Numbered from the stretch's first letter, positions 9,456 through 18,574 are shown. The stretch: DNA of 64,000 bases from Sphingobacterium wenxiniae (GCF_900116225.1 NZ_FOZZ01000003.1:124001-188000), one strand, 5' to 3'. Program-made: numbers and translations. Notes: a model not told the origin generated them from the letters alone.

Positions 9456-10979
9456 TTAATTCGTCACCCGGAACGTAATAGGATCCAAGTTTTGTGCCAC
9501 TCCATCCGGCCCAACTCCCACAATATCGTAGATCATCACAACAGTACCTGGCGTGATTGCGCTTAAGCCCGTTTTCATCTGTGCCGAAAACGATGCCCCA
9601 GAAGCTTGATAAGGACCAATAGGATCTACACGAGGTTTCGCAATGTACATGTTAAAGCGACTGATATTGAACTTTGCATCAAATTCAAAGTTATCCAAAG
9701 CCGCTGAAACAACATTCTGTCCTTTCAATTGTGCAGCTGAAATAGTTCCACCCACCTTACCTGCGACACGTGCTGTAGGTTTAGGTATACGTTTCACACG
9801 AAACTTAGAACTACCTATATTTTGTGTTTTACCATCAATGTTAGCGGACACTGTAATCGTAGCCTCTCCCGTATTACTAACACGAGCAACATAACGATTA
9901 CCAGACTTGTTAATGGATACACCGGAACCGCTAACGGACAAGTTTTCACTTGGAATTCCCGGAGCAGATACCGAAATAGGGTTATCCACACCAATATATA
10001 ACACATTCATCGCATCTGGTGAAACCACCGCAGATGGTTTAGCCACTTGATAAGTCATCGGCTCTGTTTGGTAGGTTTTGACTGTACCGTCCGTTTGTTG
10101 CACACGGATAGTCCCTTGCCACGTGTATACACCCGGTGTACCTGTATTGACTTGGTAAACACCTTGCCCATTTGTTACCGGTAAACTGCTACCACCAACC
10201 GTAATTTGTGGTGTAGACTTAGAATCATAAGCCGTTAAAAACACTTTGGCCGTGTATGGTTGTCCTTGAATCAGATAAGAAGTTGGCGCAACCGCAACCG
10301 CAGCAAACTGGTCTAAGTTAACTACTGCCTGATCCATTTTTCCAAAGATATGCTTCACAACTGCCGACTCTGCATTTTTCGCATCCGCATTTATTTTCTC
10401 TAATGCCGTAATCGCAGCAGTAAGTGGAATCCCATCACCAAAGTTAGCCTGTTCCCAAGTTTTCTTGATACCTCCACGAGGAGCAGGATCTTCTGCTTCT
10501 AATGTTAAATTGATCTCATTGTTTGTCAATGTCAGAAGTTCAGCCTTTGTTTTGGTAATCACTTCCCGTAACTCTTTTGCTCGCCCTTCATTAATCATCA
10601 AACGTGCAGATATATCTGTAGAGCTTCTGTATTTCACATCTCCAGTCTCTTCATCTAATCCTCCGCCTTCACCTTCCAAAAGCGTAGTTAGCTCACCTAC
10701 TTTTGAGGTAAGTTGCTGTACCAAAGCTTGGGCTTGTTCTGCTTTTTGCAGAATAGGTTGTGCACGCTCTGGGTTCTCTTTCAGCTTTGTTTCTCGGAAC
10801 GCCAAGAACATATTGTCAATACCGGCTTGGGTATTTTGAGTTGAGGTATTTAAACTATTCCCCAAATTCTTGAAAGCATCCAGAATAGAATCACTTACAT
10901 TCAATGCTACCAAGCCTAGTAGCACTAAATAAAGGATGCCTATCATCCGCTGTCTTGGTGTCTCTTTTTTTCCTGCCAT
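9456..10979 (-). CDS. gldM: Type IX secretion motor protein GldM (PorM)
   Basis: A 507-residue protein with one N-terminal membrane helix (MIGILYLVLLGLVALNVSDS, about residues 12-31) and a long periplasmic part. The order is helical domain (about 40-220), Ig-like domains, and a C-terminal GldM domain. GldM and GldL form the proton-driven inner-membrane motor that powers secretion and gliding. The helix carries no charged residue facing the GldL Glu in an obvious way, but the segment is well conserved. It follows gldL by 42 bases in the operon. Confidence 0.95.
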   Translation of the reverse strand: MAGKKETPRQRMIGILYLVLLGLVALNVSDSILDAFKNLGNSLNTSTQNTQAGIDNMFLAFRETKLKENPERAQPILQKAEQAQALVQQLTSKVGELTTLLEGEGGGLDEETGDVKYRSSTDISARLMINEGRAKELREVITKTKAELLTLTNNEINLTLEAEDPAPRGGIKKTWEQANFGDGIPLTAAITALEKINADAKNAESAVVKHIFGKMDQAVVNLDQFAAVAVAPTSYLIQGQPYTAKVFLTAYDSKSTPQITVGGSSLPVTNGQGVYQVNTGTPGVYTWQGTIRVQQTDGTVKTYQTEPMTYQVAKPSAVVSPDAMNVLYIGVDNPISVSAPGIPSENLSVSGSGVSINKSGNRYVARVSNTGEATITVSANIDGKTQNIGSSKFRVKRIPKPTARVAGKVGGTISAAQLKGQNVVSAALDNFEFDAKFNISRFNMYIAKPRVDPIGPYQASGASFSAQMKTGLSAITPGTVVMIYDIVGVGPDGVAQNLDPITFRVTN

Positions 10980-11021
10980 AATGTAATTTTCTCAAATACT
11001 ACCTTAAAAGATTAAAATACA

Positions 11022-11660
11022 TTAAGAGCGATTCGTGTTCATTGCCGACAACATATTGCCATAAATGGCATTTAACGACGATAAATTTTTATTGAAAGTA
11101 CTTACTTGCTCCTTGAACTGTTGCATATCCGCGGCAGATTCATTAAATGTCTGCAAATCGGAAGCTGCACGCTCAAACGCATTACTCAATTGCGCTGCGC
11201 CTGTAGACGCTGCATTCAATTTATCGGCAAACTGGTTGGTTGCAACAGCGGTATCCGCAACTTTGGAAATAGAAGCAACTTTATCGCTGAACGTACGTAA
11301 TCCATCGCCAAGATTACCTATTAAATTTTCATCAATCTTTGCATCCTGCAAAAGCTTGTCAAGTGCAGCGGTGTTTCCTGTCGCTACGGGTTGTGCTACA
11401 GCACGAACTGAACGAGTTGGTAGTTCACCGTTATAATCTTCATCCAACTCCGGATAAACTCTTGTCCAATCTGGCTCTTGTTCCGCCTGCATAAAGCCCA
11501 TAATAAAGAAAAGCAGGGCTTCAACAGCCAAACCTACACCAATCATCCATTCACCACCTTTGAGGTGTAAAATTTTGAACATCAAACCGATAATAACAAC
11601 CGTTGCTCCCCAGTTGATGAGTGTATTAATCCCAAATTTGAATTTTGTTTTCTTTGCCAT
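11022..11660 (-). CDS. gldL: Type IX secretion motor protein GldL (PorL)
   Basis: A 212-residue protein with two membrane helices (about residues 13-30 and 35-55). The second begins EWMIGVGLAVEALLFF and holds the membrane-embedded Glu thought to carry protons. The remainder is a cytoplasmic tail with a coiled-coil-like C-terminus. Length and position between gldK and gldM match the family. Confidence 0.95.
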   Translation of the reverse strand: MAKKTKFKFGINTLINWGATVVIIGLMFKILHLKGGEWMIGVGLAVEALLFFIMGFMQAEQEPDWTRVYPELDEDYNGELPTRSVRAVAQPVATGNTAALDKLLQDAKIDENLIGNLGDGLRTFSDKVASISKVADTAVATNQFADKLNAASTGAAQLSNAFERAASDLQTFNESAADMQQFKEQVSTFNKNLSSLNAIYGNMLSAMNTNRS

Positions 11661-11703
11661 CGCTGTGCTTTGTTATTTTTTATTGTTGTTTACTTTGATA
11701 TTA

Positions 11704-12990
11704 CTACATGGAAACCCCTGCGTAACGCGTTACGGAACGGAAACCGATATAAGATTTTGACGTATCCTGATACTCGTATTGACGAGCCCCGTTCTGAAGG
11801 AAATAGCCGACATCCTTCCATGATCCTCCTCTTACTACTTTACGCTTCAACGTCTCGTGATCGGATGACTTCGCGTTGTAGGTGTAAGTTGGATTCATGT
11901 CGTGCACAAACGAGTTCGCCGACTCATTGAAGCTGGATTGTGTCCACTCTGCCACATTCCCAGCCATATTGTAAAGCCCAAAATCATTTGGCCAATAAGA
12001 ATATACGGGTGCTGTGTAGGCTGCTCCATCATCAATGTAATTTCCACGACCGGGTTTAAAATTTGCCATTAGACAACCTTTCGCATTACGAGCGGACGGA
12101 CCTCCCCAAGGGTATTGCATTCCCACTTTCCCCCCACGAGCGGCATACTCCCATTCAGCTTCCGAAGGCAATTGATAAGGCATACGCTCTATCTTACCTG
12201 TGCTGTTAGCCACATTGTTATAAAGTCTTGTTCTCCAGGTATTGAAAGCCTGTGCCTGACGCCAAGTTACACCTACTACGGGATAATCATCAAACGAAGG
12301 GTGAGAGAAATATCCTTCTACCATAGGTTCATTTTGTGCATAACTGAAGTCATTGAGCCATACCGTCGTATCTGGGTAGATTAACATAGTATCGCGCATA
12401 ATGAAATCTGAACGGGATTTTGTAGGATCATTTTTAGCAGCAGTAGCGGATCGCAAATCGTACCATTCGTAATGGTATCTTAACAGACGAACGTCCAATT
12501 CATTCTTACCAAAAATACGATCTTCACCTTGATAGAACATACTGGAAAGGCGTTCCTTAGCATTTTCATCCTTCGATTTCCATGGCGAACTGCTGTTTAC
12601 TTTTTTCCAGTCGATATAACGTTCTCCATTTCCAGCATCTACAAAGTAATTGTCATCTCCTAAGAAATTATAGATTAGAATGGAATCACGCACCCAATGC
12701 ACGAACTGACGATATTCACTATTGGATATTTCGGTATCATCCATGTAAAAAGGTGCGATAGTTACTTGTCTGTTCTGTGCAATCTGCGCATAGGTAATAT
12801 CTTCATCCGACTGGCCCATAATAAAAGTTCCTCCCGGAATAAGGACCATACCATGTGGTGCTTTGTTCGCTTTCAGTTTATTCAACCTGACGCCAACCAA
12901 TTCTCCTGAATTGCTTGGTCCCTTACAGGATGATAGTGCTATTAGACATAAAGAAAATAACCCTAAAAAGTAGTAAAACTTACATTTCAT
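11704..12990 (-). CDS. gldK: Gliding/type IX secretion lipoprotein GldK (PorK)
   Basis: A lipoprotein signal with lipobox LSSC is followed by a formylglycine-generating-enzyme/sulfatase-modifying (SUMF1) domain (GGTFIMGQSDED, YQLPSEAEWEYAARGG, GNVAEWTQSSF, VRGGSWKD). GldK is the outer-membrane-anchored ring partner of GldN. I place the start at 12990 because it puts MKCKFYYFLG directly before the lipobox; an ATG 30 bases upstream would add a poorly fitting MGLLKDIHAY. It is the first gene of the gldKLMN operon. Confidence 0.94.
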   Translation of the reverse strand: MKCKFYYFLGLFSLCLIALSSCKGPSNSGELVGVRLNKLKANKAPHGMVLIPGGTFIMGQSDEDITYAQIAQNRQVTIAPFYMDDTEISNSEYRQFVHWVRDSILIYNFLGDDNYFVDAGNGERYIDWKKVNSSSPWKSKDENAKERLSSMFYQGEDRIFGKNELDVRLLRYHYEWYDLRSATAAKNDPTKSRSDFIMRDTMLIYPDTTVWLNDFSYAQNEPMVEGYFSHPSFDDYPVVGVTWRQAQAFNTWRTRLYNNVANSTGKIERMPYQLPSEAEWEYAARGGKVGMQYPWGGPSARNAKGCLMANFKPGRGNYIDDGAAYTAPVYSYWPNDFGLYNMAGNVAEWTQSSFNESANSFVHDMNPTYTYNAKSSDHETLKRKVVRGGSWKDVGYFLQNGARQYEYQDTSKSYIGFRSVTRYAGVSM

Positions 12991-13207
12991 ATATGCGTGT
13001 ATGTCTTTCAATAATCCCAAACCCCATTATAAGGCATAAATATAAACAAAGAATTGTGTAACACAACTCTACTTACCTAAATTAAAAGTGCATAAAATTA
13101 ACTGCATTCCCTCATATATTGAGAAAAACTCATTTGAAAAAGCCTAAAAAAGTCGAACATTCGCTACATTTTAACAACATTTAACATTTTAAAAACAGCT
13201 GTCCATA

Positions 13208-13238
13208 AAAAAAGGCAACTTATCGTGTTGCCTTTTTT
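13208..13238 (-). terminator. Terminator downstream of hemD
   Basis: Stem AAAAAAGGCAAC/GTTGCCTTTTTT with a 7-base loop, ending 20 bases past the hemD stop. It separates the hemD transcript from gldK. A- and T-runs flank it on both sides, so it can work on either strand. Confidence 0.75.
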
Positions 13239-13257
13239 ATAGAAATATCTGAACGGA

Positions 13258-14025
13258 CTATTTATTCACCTGTTTGATATATTGCTCTACAGCCATGGTC
13301 ATACTTGGTGCTTCTGGCGTCGGTGCGGGAATATCCAACGTCAAACCATGCTTTAACAATTCTTGTTGAGTAGTTGTTCCAAATGCTGCAACGCGGGTAT
13401 TGTTTTGCTTAAAGTCGGGAAAATTCTCATACAATGATTGTACACTCGAAGGACTAAAGAATACTATGATGTCGTAGAAAACATCTTCTAAATCTTTAAT
13501 ATCACTTATAACCGTACGGAAAAGCACAGCTGGTGTAAAATCATAACCATTATCCTGTAACCATTTCTGAGTTTCTTCATTTGCTACATCCGAACATGGG
13601 AACAAGAACTTCTCTTTACTGTGTTTTTTTAACACTTCCTCTAAGTCTTTAGCCGTCTGCTTTCCAAAGAAAATCTTGCGCTTACGGTATTGGATATATT
13701 TTTGAAGATACAGCGCAATCGCCTCCGAAATACAGAAATATTTCATATCTGCCGATACCTCATAACGCATTTCTTCACAAACCCGAAAAAAATGGTCTAC
13801 AGCATTCTTACTGGTAAAAATAACCGCCGAATAATCAGCAAAATTAATCTTTTCTTTACGCACATCTTTGGCTGAAACGCCTTCCACATGGATAAAGCCT
13901 CTAAAATCTAATTTAAGGTTATATTTCTCCGCCAATGTGAAGTATGGTGATTTGTCGTTCTCAGGTTTGGGTAAGGTAACTAAAATACTTTTTACCTTCT
14001 TTGCTCTGGCTACATCTACTTGCAT
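13258..14025 (-). CDS. hemD: Uroporphyrinogen-III synthase
   Basis: A 255-residue HemD-fold protein. It has two related halves, with VIFTSKNAVDHFF (about residue 67), FLFPCSD, and the closing VFFSPSSVQSL and AAFGTTTQ blocks. The enzyme closes hydroxymethylbilane into uroporphyrinogen III in haem and sirohaem synthesis. Sequence conservation in this family is low, so the call rests on these blocks and on the DUF4271 neighbour, a common pairing in Bacteroidota. ATG 14025 is preferred over an in-frame TTG six bases upstream. Confidence 0.85.
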   Translation of the reverse strand: MQVDVARAKKVKSILVTLPKPENDKSPYFTLAEKYNLKLDFRGFIHVEGVSAKDVRKEKINFADYSAVIFTSKNAVDHFFRVCEEMRYEVSADMKYFCISEAIALYLQKYIQYRKRKIFFGKQTAKDLEEVLKKHSKEKFLFPCSDVANEETQKWLQDNGYDFTPAVLFRTVISDIKDLEDVFYDIIVFFSPSSVQSLYENFPDFKQNNTRVAAFGTTTQQELLKHGLTLDIPAPTPEAPSMTMAVEQYIKQVNK

Positions 14026-14035
14026 ATTCAACTTT

Positions 14036-14959
14036 TTATTTACTCAAAGTTTTTATCAAAATCAAAATCGGCGCGACTTCGAGTGCACAAAGATACAGAA
14101 TTAAATAAACAAGTGAAAATCGCACAGTCCCAAAAAGTCGCAGAGCGGTACGGAAAAACCTGTAAGCAAACAAGATAGTTACAATGACACTAAATAAAAT
14201 TAATATAATATTAAAATAGGCGGTGGGTACAAAAACAATCATCAGTAAAAACGGCATTAAAAATAACATACTGTTAAAGTACACTAAATACAAAACCGTA
14301 ATATATTCGCGCACAAGACGTTCAATCTCAAACACAAAAGATAGAAATCGAATGAAAACTATTTTTAAAATAAATAATGCCGCTACAATAATTGAAGTCC
14401 GTAGGTAGTTTTCTAAATTCAACACATCGTAGCGAACGAAAGCAGACTCTATGAGCACAATGAATAAGCCTAAAGCCAAACTAAAAATCAAATAGAGAAA
14501 AATATAAGGCCAAGAAGTCAACATATTGTCTTCTTTACTCACCTGTTGCAAGGTGCGCTCTTGATAATAAGCCTGCACAATCATGGTAAAATCACCAGGA
14601 AAGATCAGTTTGATAATAGCGATGGATAAAAACAAGAGAAAGACACTAAAGAGTACCCATTGCGGGCGTTCTGATTTTACCCTCCCTTCATTAGCTTCCT
14701 TCCCTTTCATCTTTCCCTTCTCGAGCATAGTTTGGAGAAATGCAGGTGTACTGACACTTTCAGCTTCCAATTCATTCAACAAAAGCTGTAACATCTGATG
14801 AGGCCTATCCTCAGGAGGTAATACATAATTAAAGGTATCTACCGATACGGCAGTGGCACTATCAACAGAAACGGTCTGCAAAACCTCCTCCTGTCCATGG
14901 CTAAATCCAACTCCAAAAAAGAGTAAGAAGCCTATAATAATCTGCCTGACGAATACCAT
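14036..14959 (-). CDS. DUF4271 membrane protein
   Basis: A 307-residue protein with an N-terminal signal-like helix ending in SHGQ, a linker, and about six to seven membrane helices from about residue 100 onward. This matches DUF4271, a Bacteroidota family of unknown function usually encoded next to hemD. It lies 10 bases upstream of hemD on the same strand, so the two are probably co-transcribed. Nothing in the sequence shows a catalytic site. Confidence 0.75.
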   Translation of the reverse strand: MVFVRQIIIGFLLFFGVGFSHGQEEVLQTVSVDSATAVSVDTFNYVLPPEDRPHQMLQLLLNELEAESVSTPAFLQTMLEKGKMKGKEANEGRVKSERPQWVLFSVFLLFLSIAIIKLIFPGDFTMIVQAYYQERTLQQVSKEDNMLTSWPYIFLYLIFSLALGLFIVLIESAFVRYDVLNLENYLRTSIIVAALFILKIVFIRFLSFVFEIERLVREYITVLYLVYFNSMLFLMPFLLMIVFVPTAYFNIILILFSVIVTILFAYRFFRTALRLFGTVRFSLVYLILYLCALEVAPILILIKTLSK

Positions 14960-15006
14960 TAATTCTAAAAAATCCTTACTTTGCCGTAAAGTTAGAATAA
15001 TTTAGC

Positions 15007-15591
15007 ATGGTAAAAAAAGAAAAGGTAACGCCGCCCGAAATTGAACGCTGTCCGTGGTGCGGCAACGATGAGTTATACACCCGTTACCACGATGAAGAAT
15101 GGGGAAAAGTCGTAACAGATGAAAAAGTTCTGTTTGAGTTTTTGGTATTGGAATCTGCTCAAGCTGGATTAAGCTGGATCACCATTTTAAGAAGACGGGA
15201 AGGATATCGAAAGGCATTCGCTGATTTTGACTATAAACAAGTAGCTGCATTTACTCCTGAAAAGATAGAAGAATTAGTACAAAATCCAGACATTATCCGC
15301 CATCGCGGAAAGATTGAAGCCACGATAAGCAATGCCCAAATCTTTATGCGGATTCAAGAAGAGTTCGGCTCGTTTTGTAATTACCTATATAGTTTTATAC
15401 CGAACAGCCAGCCCATAGTAAACAACTTGAAGAGCCTTTCGGATGCAGTCACCCATACCAAGGAATCCGATGCTATTGCTAAAGATTTGAAAAAAAGAGG
15501 TATGAAATTCTTTGGCACGACCATCTGCTATGCGTATATGCAAGCTGTAGGCATGGTCAATGATCATTTAGACAGCTGTAGTTTTAAATAA
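15007..15591 (+). CDS. tag: DNA-3-methyladenine glycosylase I
   Basis: A 194-residue HhH-family glycosylase that excises 3-methyladenine. The Tag-specific zinc ligands are visible: Cys15 (ERCPWC), His28 (YHDEEWG), His187 and Cys191 (DHLDSC). The block FEFLVLESAQAGLSW holds the base-binding pocket. It is divergent from the DUF4271/hemD pair and convergent with hpt. Confidence 0.95.
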   Translation: MVKKEKVTPPEIERCPWCGNDELYTRYHDEEWGKVVTDEKVLFEFLVLESAQAGLSWITILRRREGYRKAFADFDYKQVAAFTPEKIEELVQNPDIIRHRGKIEATISNAQIFMRIQEEFGSFCNYLYSFIPNSQPIVNNLKSLSDAVTHTKESDAIAKDLKKRGMKFFGTTICYAYMQAVGMVNDHLDSCSFK

Positions 15592-15635
15592 TTATTTTTG
15601 CCACGAGATTAGGTCCGTGGCGAAAATAATTATTT
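15586..15635. terminator. Bidirectional terminator between tag and hpt
   Basis: A long stem pairs AAATAATTATTTTtGCCACG (15586-15605) with CGTGGCgAAAATAATTATTT (15616-15635) across a 10-base loop. It overlaps both stop codons of the convergent genes. Confidence 0.75.
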
Positions 15636-16163
15636 ATGTTTATAAATATCCGCCAGATTACGACACTGTCCCTTATAGTCCAATCCGTAACCCACGACAA
15701 ATTCCTTATCAATCTCAAAGCCCACGTACATAATGTTATCAAACTCATATTGCAGGCAGTCCGGTTTCAAAAGAAGGGCACATACAGCTATACTCGCCAC
15801 ATTTAACTCTTCCAAGGCAGCTATAGTATGTTTCAAGGAATTACCAGAGTCTACAATATCTTCCACAATCACTACATCACGTCCTGTAAGGTCTATCCCT
15901 ACGCCAAACAGCTGATTAATCTGTGACTGTTCCGTACCCTGATAGGAAGCTAACTTCACAAAAGAAAGCTCACAAGGGATATGAATTTCCTTCATTAGGT
16001 CAGCCATAAACATAAAACAGCCGTTCAGCACACCCACAAAGACAGGATTCTTTCCCTCATATTTCATACTGATATCTATCCCAATTAGTCTAATACGCTT
16101 CTGAATCTGCTCATAATCTATGAAACGTTCAAACGTTAATCCATCTATTTCTATCTGTCTCAT
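15630..16163 (-). CDS. hpt: Hypoxanthine phosphoribosyltransferase
   Basis: A 177-residue type I phosphoribosyltransferase with the PRPP loop VVIVEDIVDSGNSL (about residue 96) and PVFVGVLNGCFMF near the N-terminus. It salvages hypoxanthine (and often guanine) to the monophosphate. Its ATG overlaps the stop of the upstream transglycosylase gene by 4 bases, so the two are probably translationally coupled, although their functions are unrelated. Confidence 0.93.
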   Translation of the reverse strand: MRQIEIDGLTFERFIDYEQIQKRIRLIGIDISMKYEGKNPVFVGVLNGCFMFMADLMKEIHIPCELSFVKLASYQGTEQSQINQLFGVGIDLTGRDVVIVEDIVDSGNSLKHTIAALEELNVASIAVCALLLKPDCLQYEFDNIMYVGFEIDKEFVVGYGLDYKGQCRNLADIYKHK

Positions 16164-18250
16164 TCTTTCTCGTTATCTTCTTTCTCTGGCTGTTTTCCAA
16201 ATAATTTTTCCAACAGGTTCCTTCGCGTGCGCTCTTCCATTTCCAGTTCCTTCATGATTGCTTCCTGATTCGAATCTATCTCACTGAAAGTGGTATCTAC
16301 AACGCCTTTAGGCCGTGGTGGACGTAAATTGGGCTGCAACACAACTTGGTAAAAACCATAATTTGCAGGTACTTCTTCGTCTTGAAGCTGCCCTCGTTTG
16401 TTCATAATATAACCGTACGTGTTAAAATGACGCTGTGCCCAAGGCTTGAGATGCCCAGTATAATCAAATGAGGATAGTCCGGTTTTTGGCCGAGGGACAA
16501 TACTGGACAGATAAAGGCTTTCGCCAATATTTAAAGTGGACGGTGTTTTACCAAAATAATAAGATGCAGCCTCATGAATACCGTACACATTCCGTCCCCA
16601 TTCGATGACATTGAGATATACCTCAAGCAGTCGATCCTTGGGAACTTGCTTGGAAGCTTCCATAAGCCATACCAGTAATATCTCTTCAAACTTCCGCATC
16701 ATGGTTTTATTTCTGTTCAAATACAGATTTTTAACCAACTGCATCGAAATAGTGCTGGCCCCTCGTTTAAATGCCTTTTCTTTGATATTTGTAGCTATCG
16801 AGAGCTTAAACGCCTCTTCTTCAAAACCATTATGCTCATAAAAATAAGGATCCTCCGTATTGAGCAAAGTCTTTTTCATGATAGAAGAGATCTGGTTCAA
16901 CGGAGTAAATTTTGGATTCTGCGAGCCTAGAATTATCTGGCGCATCAATAAAGTATCCTCATAAGCTTCATAAGTAAATGTGGTATTTAATGCTGCTATA
17001 TCAGCTTTCCCCCATTTTTTCACCTTCAATTCTTTATCATCTATTTTTGAAGAAAAGGAAAGCTTATCGGGATTATCAAAATTCACCTCAAAATCGAGGT
17101 CATAAGCAATCCTTCCTTCCACTTCAATACCTTCCACCGTTTCAAACAACCCTTTTGGAATAGCATCAAAGAGCTTCTGTGCTTCAAATTGCCCTGTATG
17201 TATTGACAAGCTTAATACCTTATCAGGTTTCGGAATAAATTTCACATGGGGTTGGAAAATAAAATCCCTAACCTGCACTTTACTTTTCGGGTCTATCTCG
17301 AATCCTATACTACCAATATTAACCTGTCCTTCTCCCGTTGCTTCTGGCAACACGATTTCATCTTCTGATAAACGTCGATGCTTTACCCGCAGGTTCTTGA
17401 ATGCCCATCCCCCTGCCATGGTTAAAGAATCTTTATGCTCACGCTTCACCTTCTTCAGTTCAAACATCACCTTATCAAAACTTACCCCTAAGCCGAATTT
17501 ACGACGAAGCAGAGGCAATTCTGTATTCTCTTTTTCAGAGGACAGCTCTACTCGAAGCTCCTGCTTGTCCGGATTCACCCGTCCCTCCAAATTCCACTGG
17601 GCATCATTATCATTTAAGAACAGCGCTATTTCAAAATCTCCACCATCAATTACAGCTTGGGGCAAACGAATTCGTTGCTGAACACTATCATCTCGATAGG
17701 ACATCTCAAAGTTCTCCAGCTCCATATCCCGCGGTATCTTAAAAAACACCTGCTTAACCAGTCCATCAATCAATGCCGCGTAATTCTGTGTCTTATCTTC
17801 TTTCTCTTGCTTAATAGTATCCTGTTCTTTTTTACGGAACAGGAAATCATAATTACTTATACTATCCTGTTTCACCAGTGATACTTTAGCATTCTTTAAT
17901 CCTAAGTTCCCGATTTTAACATCACCGAACAACAAGGCCCATAATCTTACAGAAACTGACATTTTTTCTATATCCGCCAACTTCTCCCGTTCTTTCGGCA
18001 ATACTTCGATGTGGTCAAATGTAACCGTCGTTAAACCTGTGAAGCGATAATTTTTCACCTTGAAATCAATGCCGTATCGTTCCGGTAGAATACGCTCTAC
18101 CTTAGCCATAGCATCTGCCAACATACGCCCGCGAACAGATAAGCCTATAACCAGCCCTATCAATAGTAAAGCTAAAAACACCCCCCCAACAATTAAGGTT
18201 ATCATTTTTTGTTTAGGGCTTAGTGCAGGCAATTTCTGTAGTATATCCAT
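16160..18250 (-). CDS. AsmA-like/GT51 peptidoglycan glycosyltransferase
   Basis: A 696-residue protein. A membrane helix (about residues 18-40) is followed by about 380 residues resembling AsmA/TamB-type envelope proteins (repeating beta-rich blocks such as IEVLPKEREKLADIEKMSV). A GT51 glycosyltransferase domain follows (about 445-630): NTEDPYFYEHNGF with the catalytic Glu, RGASTISMQLVKNL, and EILLVWLMEASKQVPKDRLLEVYLN (written in parts here). There is no transpeptidase domain, so it should polymerise glycan strands only. The long N-terminal domain is much larger than in E. coli MtgA. The Arg/Glu-rich C-terminus is probably disordered. Confidence 0.85.
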   Translation of the reverse strand: MDILQKLPALSPKQKMITLIVGGVFLALLLIGLVIGLSVRGRMLADAMAKVERILPERYGIDFKVKNYRFTGLTTVTFDHIEVLPKEREKLADIEKMSVSVRLWALLFGDVKIGNLGLKNAKVSLVKQDSISNYDFLFRKKEQDTIKQEKEDKTQNYAALIDGLVKQVFFKIPRDMELENFEMSYRDDSVQQRIRLPQAVIDGGDFEIALFLNDNDAQWNLEGRVNPDKQELRVELSSEKENTELPLLRRKFGLGVSFDKVMFELKKVKREHKDSLTMAGGWAFKNLRVKHRRLSEDEIVLPEATGEGQVNIGSIGFEIDPKSKVQVRDFIFQPHVKFIPKPDKVLSLSIHTGQFEAQKLFDAIPKGLFETVEGIEVEGRIAYDLDFEVNFDNPDKLSFSSKIDDKELKVKKWGKADIAALNTTFTYEAYEDTLLMRQIILGSQNPKFTPLNQISSIMKKTLLNTEDPYFYEHNGFEEEAFKLSIATNIKEKAFKRGASTISMQLVKNLYLNRNKTMMRKFEEILLVWLMEASKQVPKDRLLEVYLNVIEWGRNVYGIHEAASYYFGKTPSTLNIGESLYLSSIVPRPKTGLSSFDYTGHLKPWAQRHFNTYGYIMNKRGQLQDEEVPANYGFYQVVLQPNLRPPRPKGVVDTTFSEIDSNQEAIMKELEMEERTRRNLLEKLFGKQPEKEDNEKE

Positions 18251-18293
18251 ACTTTTCTATTTCGATTTAAAAATAGGACATTTTTACCAATAA

Positions 18294-18324
18294 AGACTTC
18301 CGAAGTTGAAGAAACTTCGGAGGT
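18294..18324. repeat. CTTCCGAAG-family palindrome, copy 2
   Basis: AGACTTCCGAAGTT and AACTTCGGAGGT form a hairpin with one imperfect position. Unlike the other copies it lies between divergent genes (the GT51 gene and the trp leader), so it does not terminate either transcript. This suggests a dispersed repeat rather than a plain terminator. Confidence 0.7.
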
Positions 18325-18391
18325 AGCACAACCCTCCTATTCCTTTCCTCCTAAGAAAAAACAATATTTTTTGCTTTTTTATCAAAAAAAG

Positions 18392-18421
18392 TTTGACAAA
18401 CAAAAAAATATTATAAATTTG
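18392..18421 (+). promoter_or_regulatory. Bacteroidota-type promoter of the trp operon
   Basis: The -33 element TTTG (18392-18395) and the -7 element TAAATTTG (18414-18421), 18 bases apart, match the TTTG/TAnnTTTG consensus. Transcription would begin near 18425-18428, just before the leader ATG at 18432. Confidence 0.8.
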
Positions 18422-18431
18422 TAGCGTTAAC

Positions 18432-18494
18432 ATGACAGCAAGAAATTTACATACAAATTGGTGGTGGCCTGAAGCATATTGCGTCGGGGACTGA
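18432..18494 (+). CDS. trpL: trp operon leader peptide with three consecutive Trp codons
   Basis: A 20-codon ORF, MTARNLHTNWWWPEAYCVGD, follows the promoter directly. Codons 10-12 are TGG TGG TGG, and the stop TGA is at 18492. Three Trp in 20 residues directly upstream of trpE is the signature of a ribosome-sensed attenuator: a ribosome stalls at the Trp codons when charged tRNA-Trp is scarce. The peptide itself is probably without function. The length, Trp run and paired downstream structures make the call strong; expression is not shown here. Confidence 0.85.
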   Translation: MTARNLHTNWWWPEAYCVGD

Positions 18495-18574
18495 TTTGGC
18501 ATGTAATGAAGATATTTCATAATCAACCAAAACCACAGTGAAAAGCAGCCCGACGGATATTCGTCGGGCTTTTT
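18482..18574 (+). promoter_or_regulatory. trp attenuator: antiterminator and intrinsic terminator
   Basis: The terminator stem AGCCCGACG (18547-18555)/CGTCGGGCT (18562-18570) has loop GATATT and is followed by a T-run. An alternative partner, CGTCGGG (18482-18488), overlaps the end of the leader ORF and is exactly complementary to CCCGACG (18549-18555). CTG (18491-18493) with CAG (18546-18548) can extend it. A ribosome stalled at the Trp codons (18459-18467) leaves 18482-18488 free, so the antiterminator forms. A ribosome reaching the stop covers it, so the terminator forms. Pairing is seen; the mechanism is inferred from classical trp attenuation. Confidence 0.85.
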
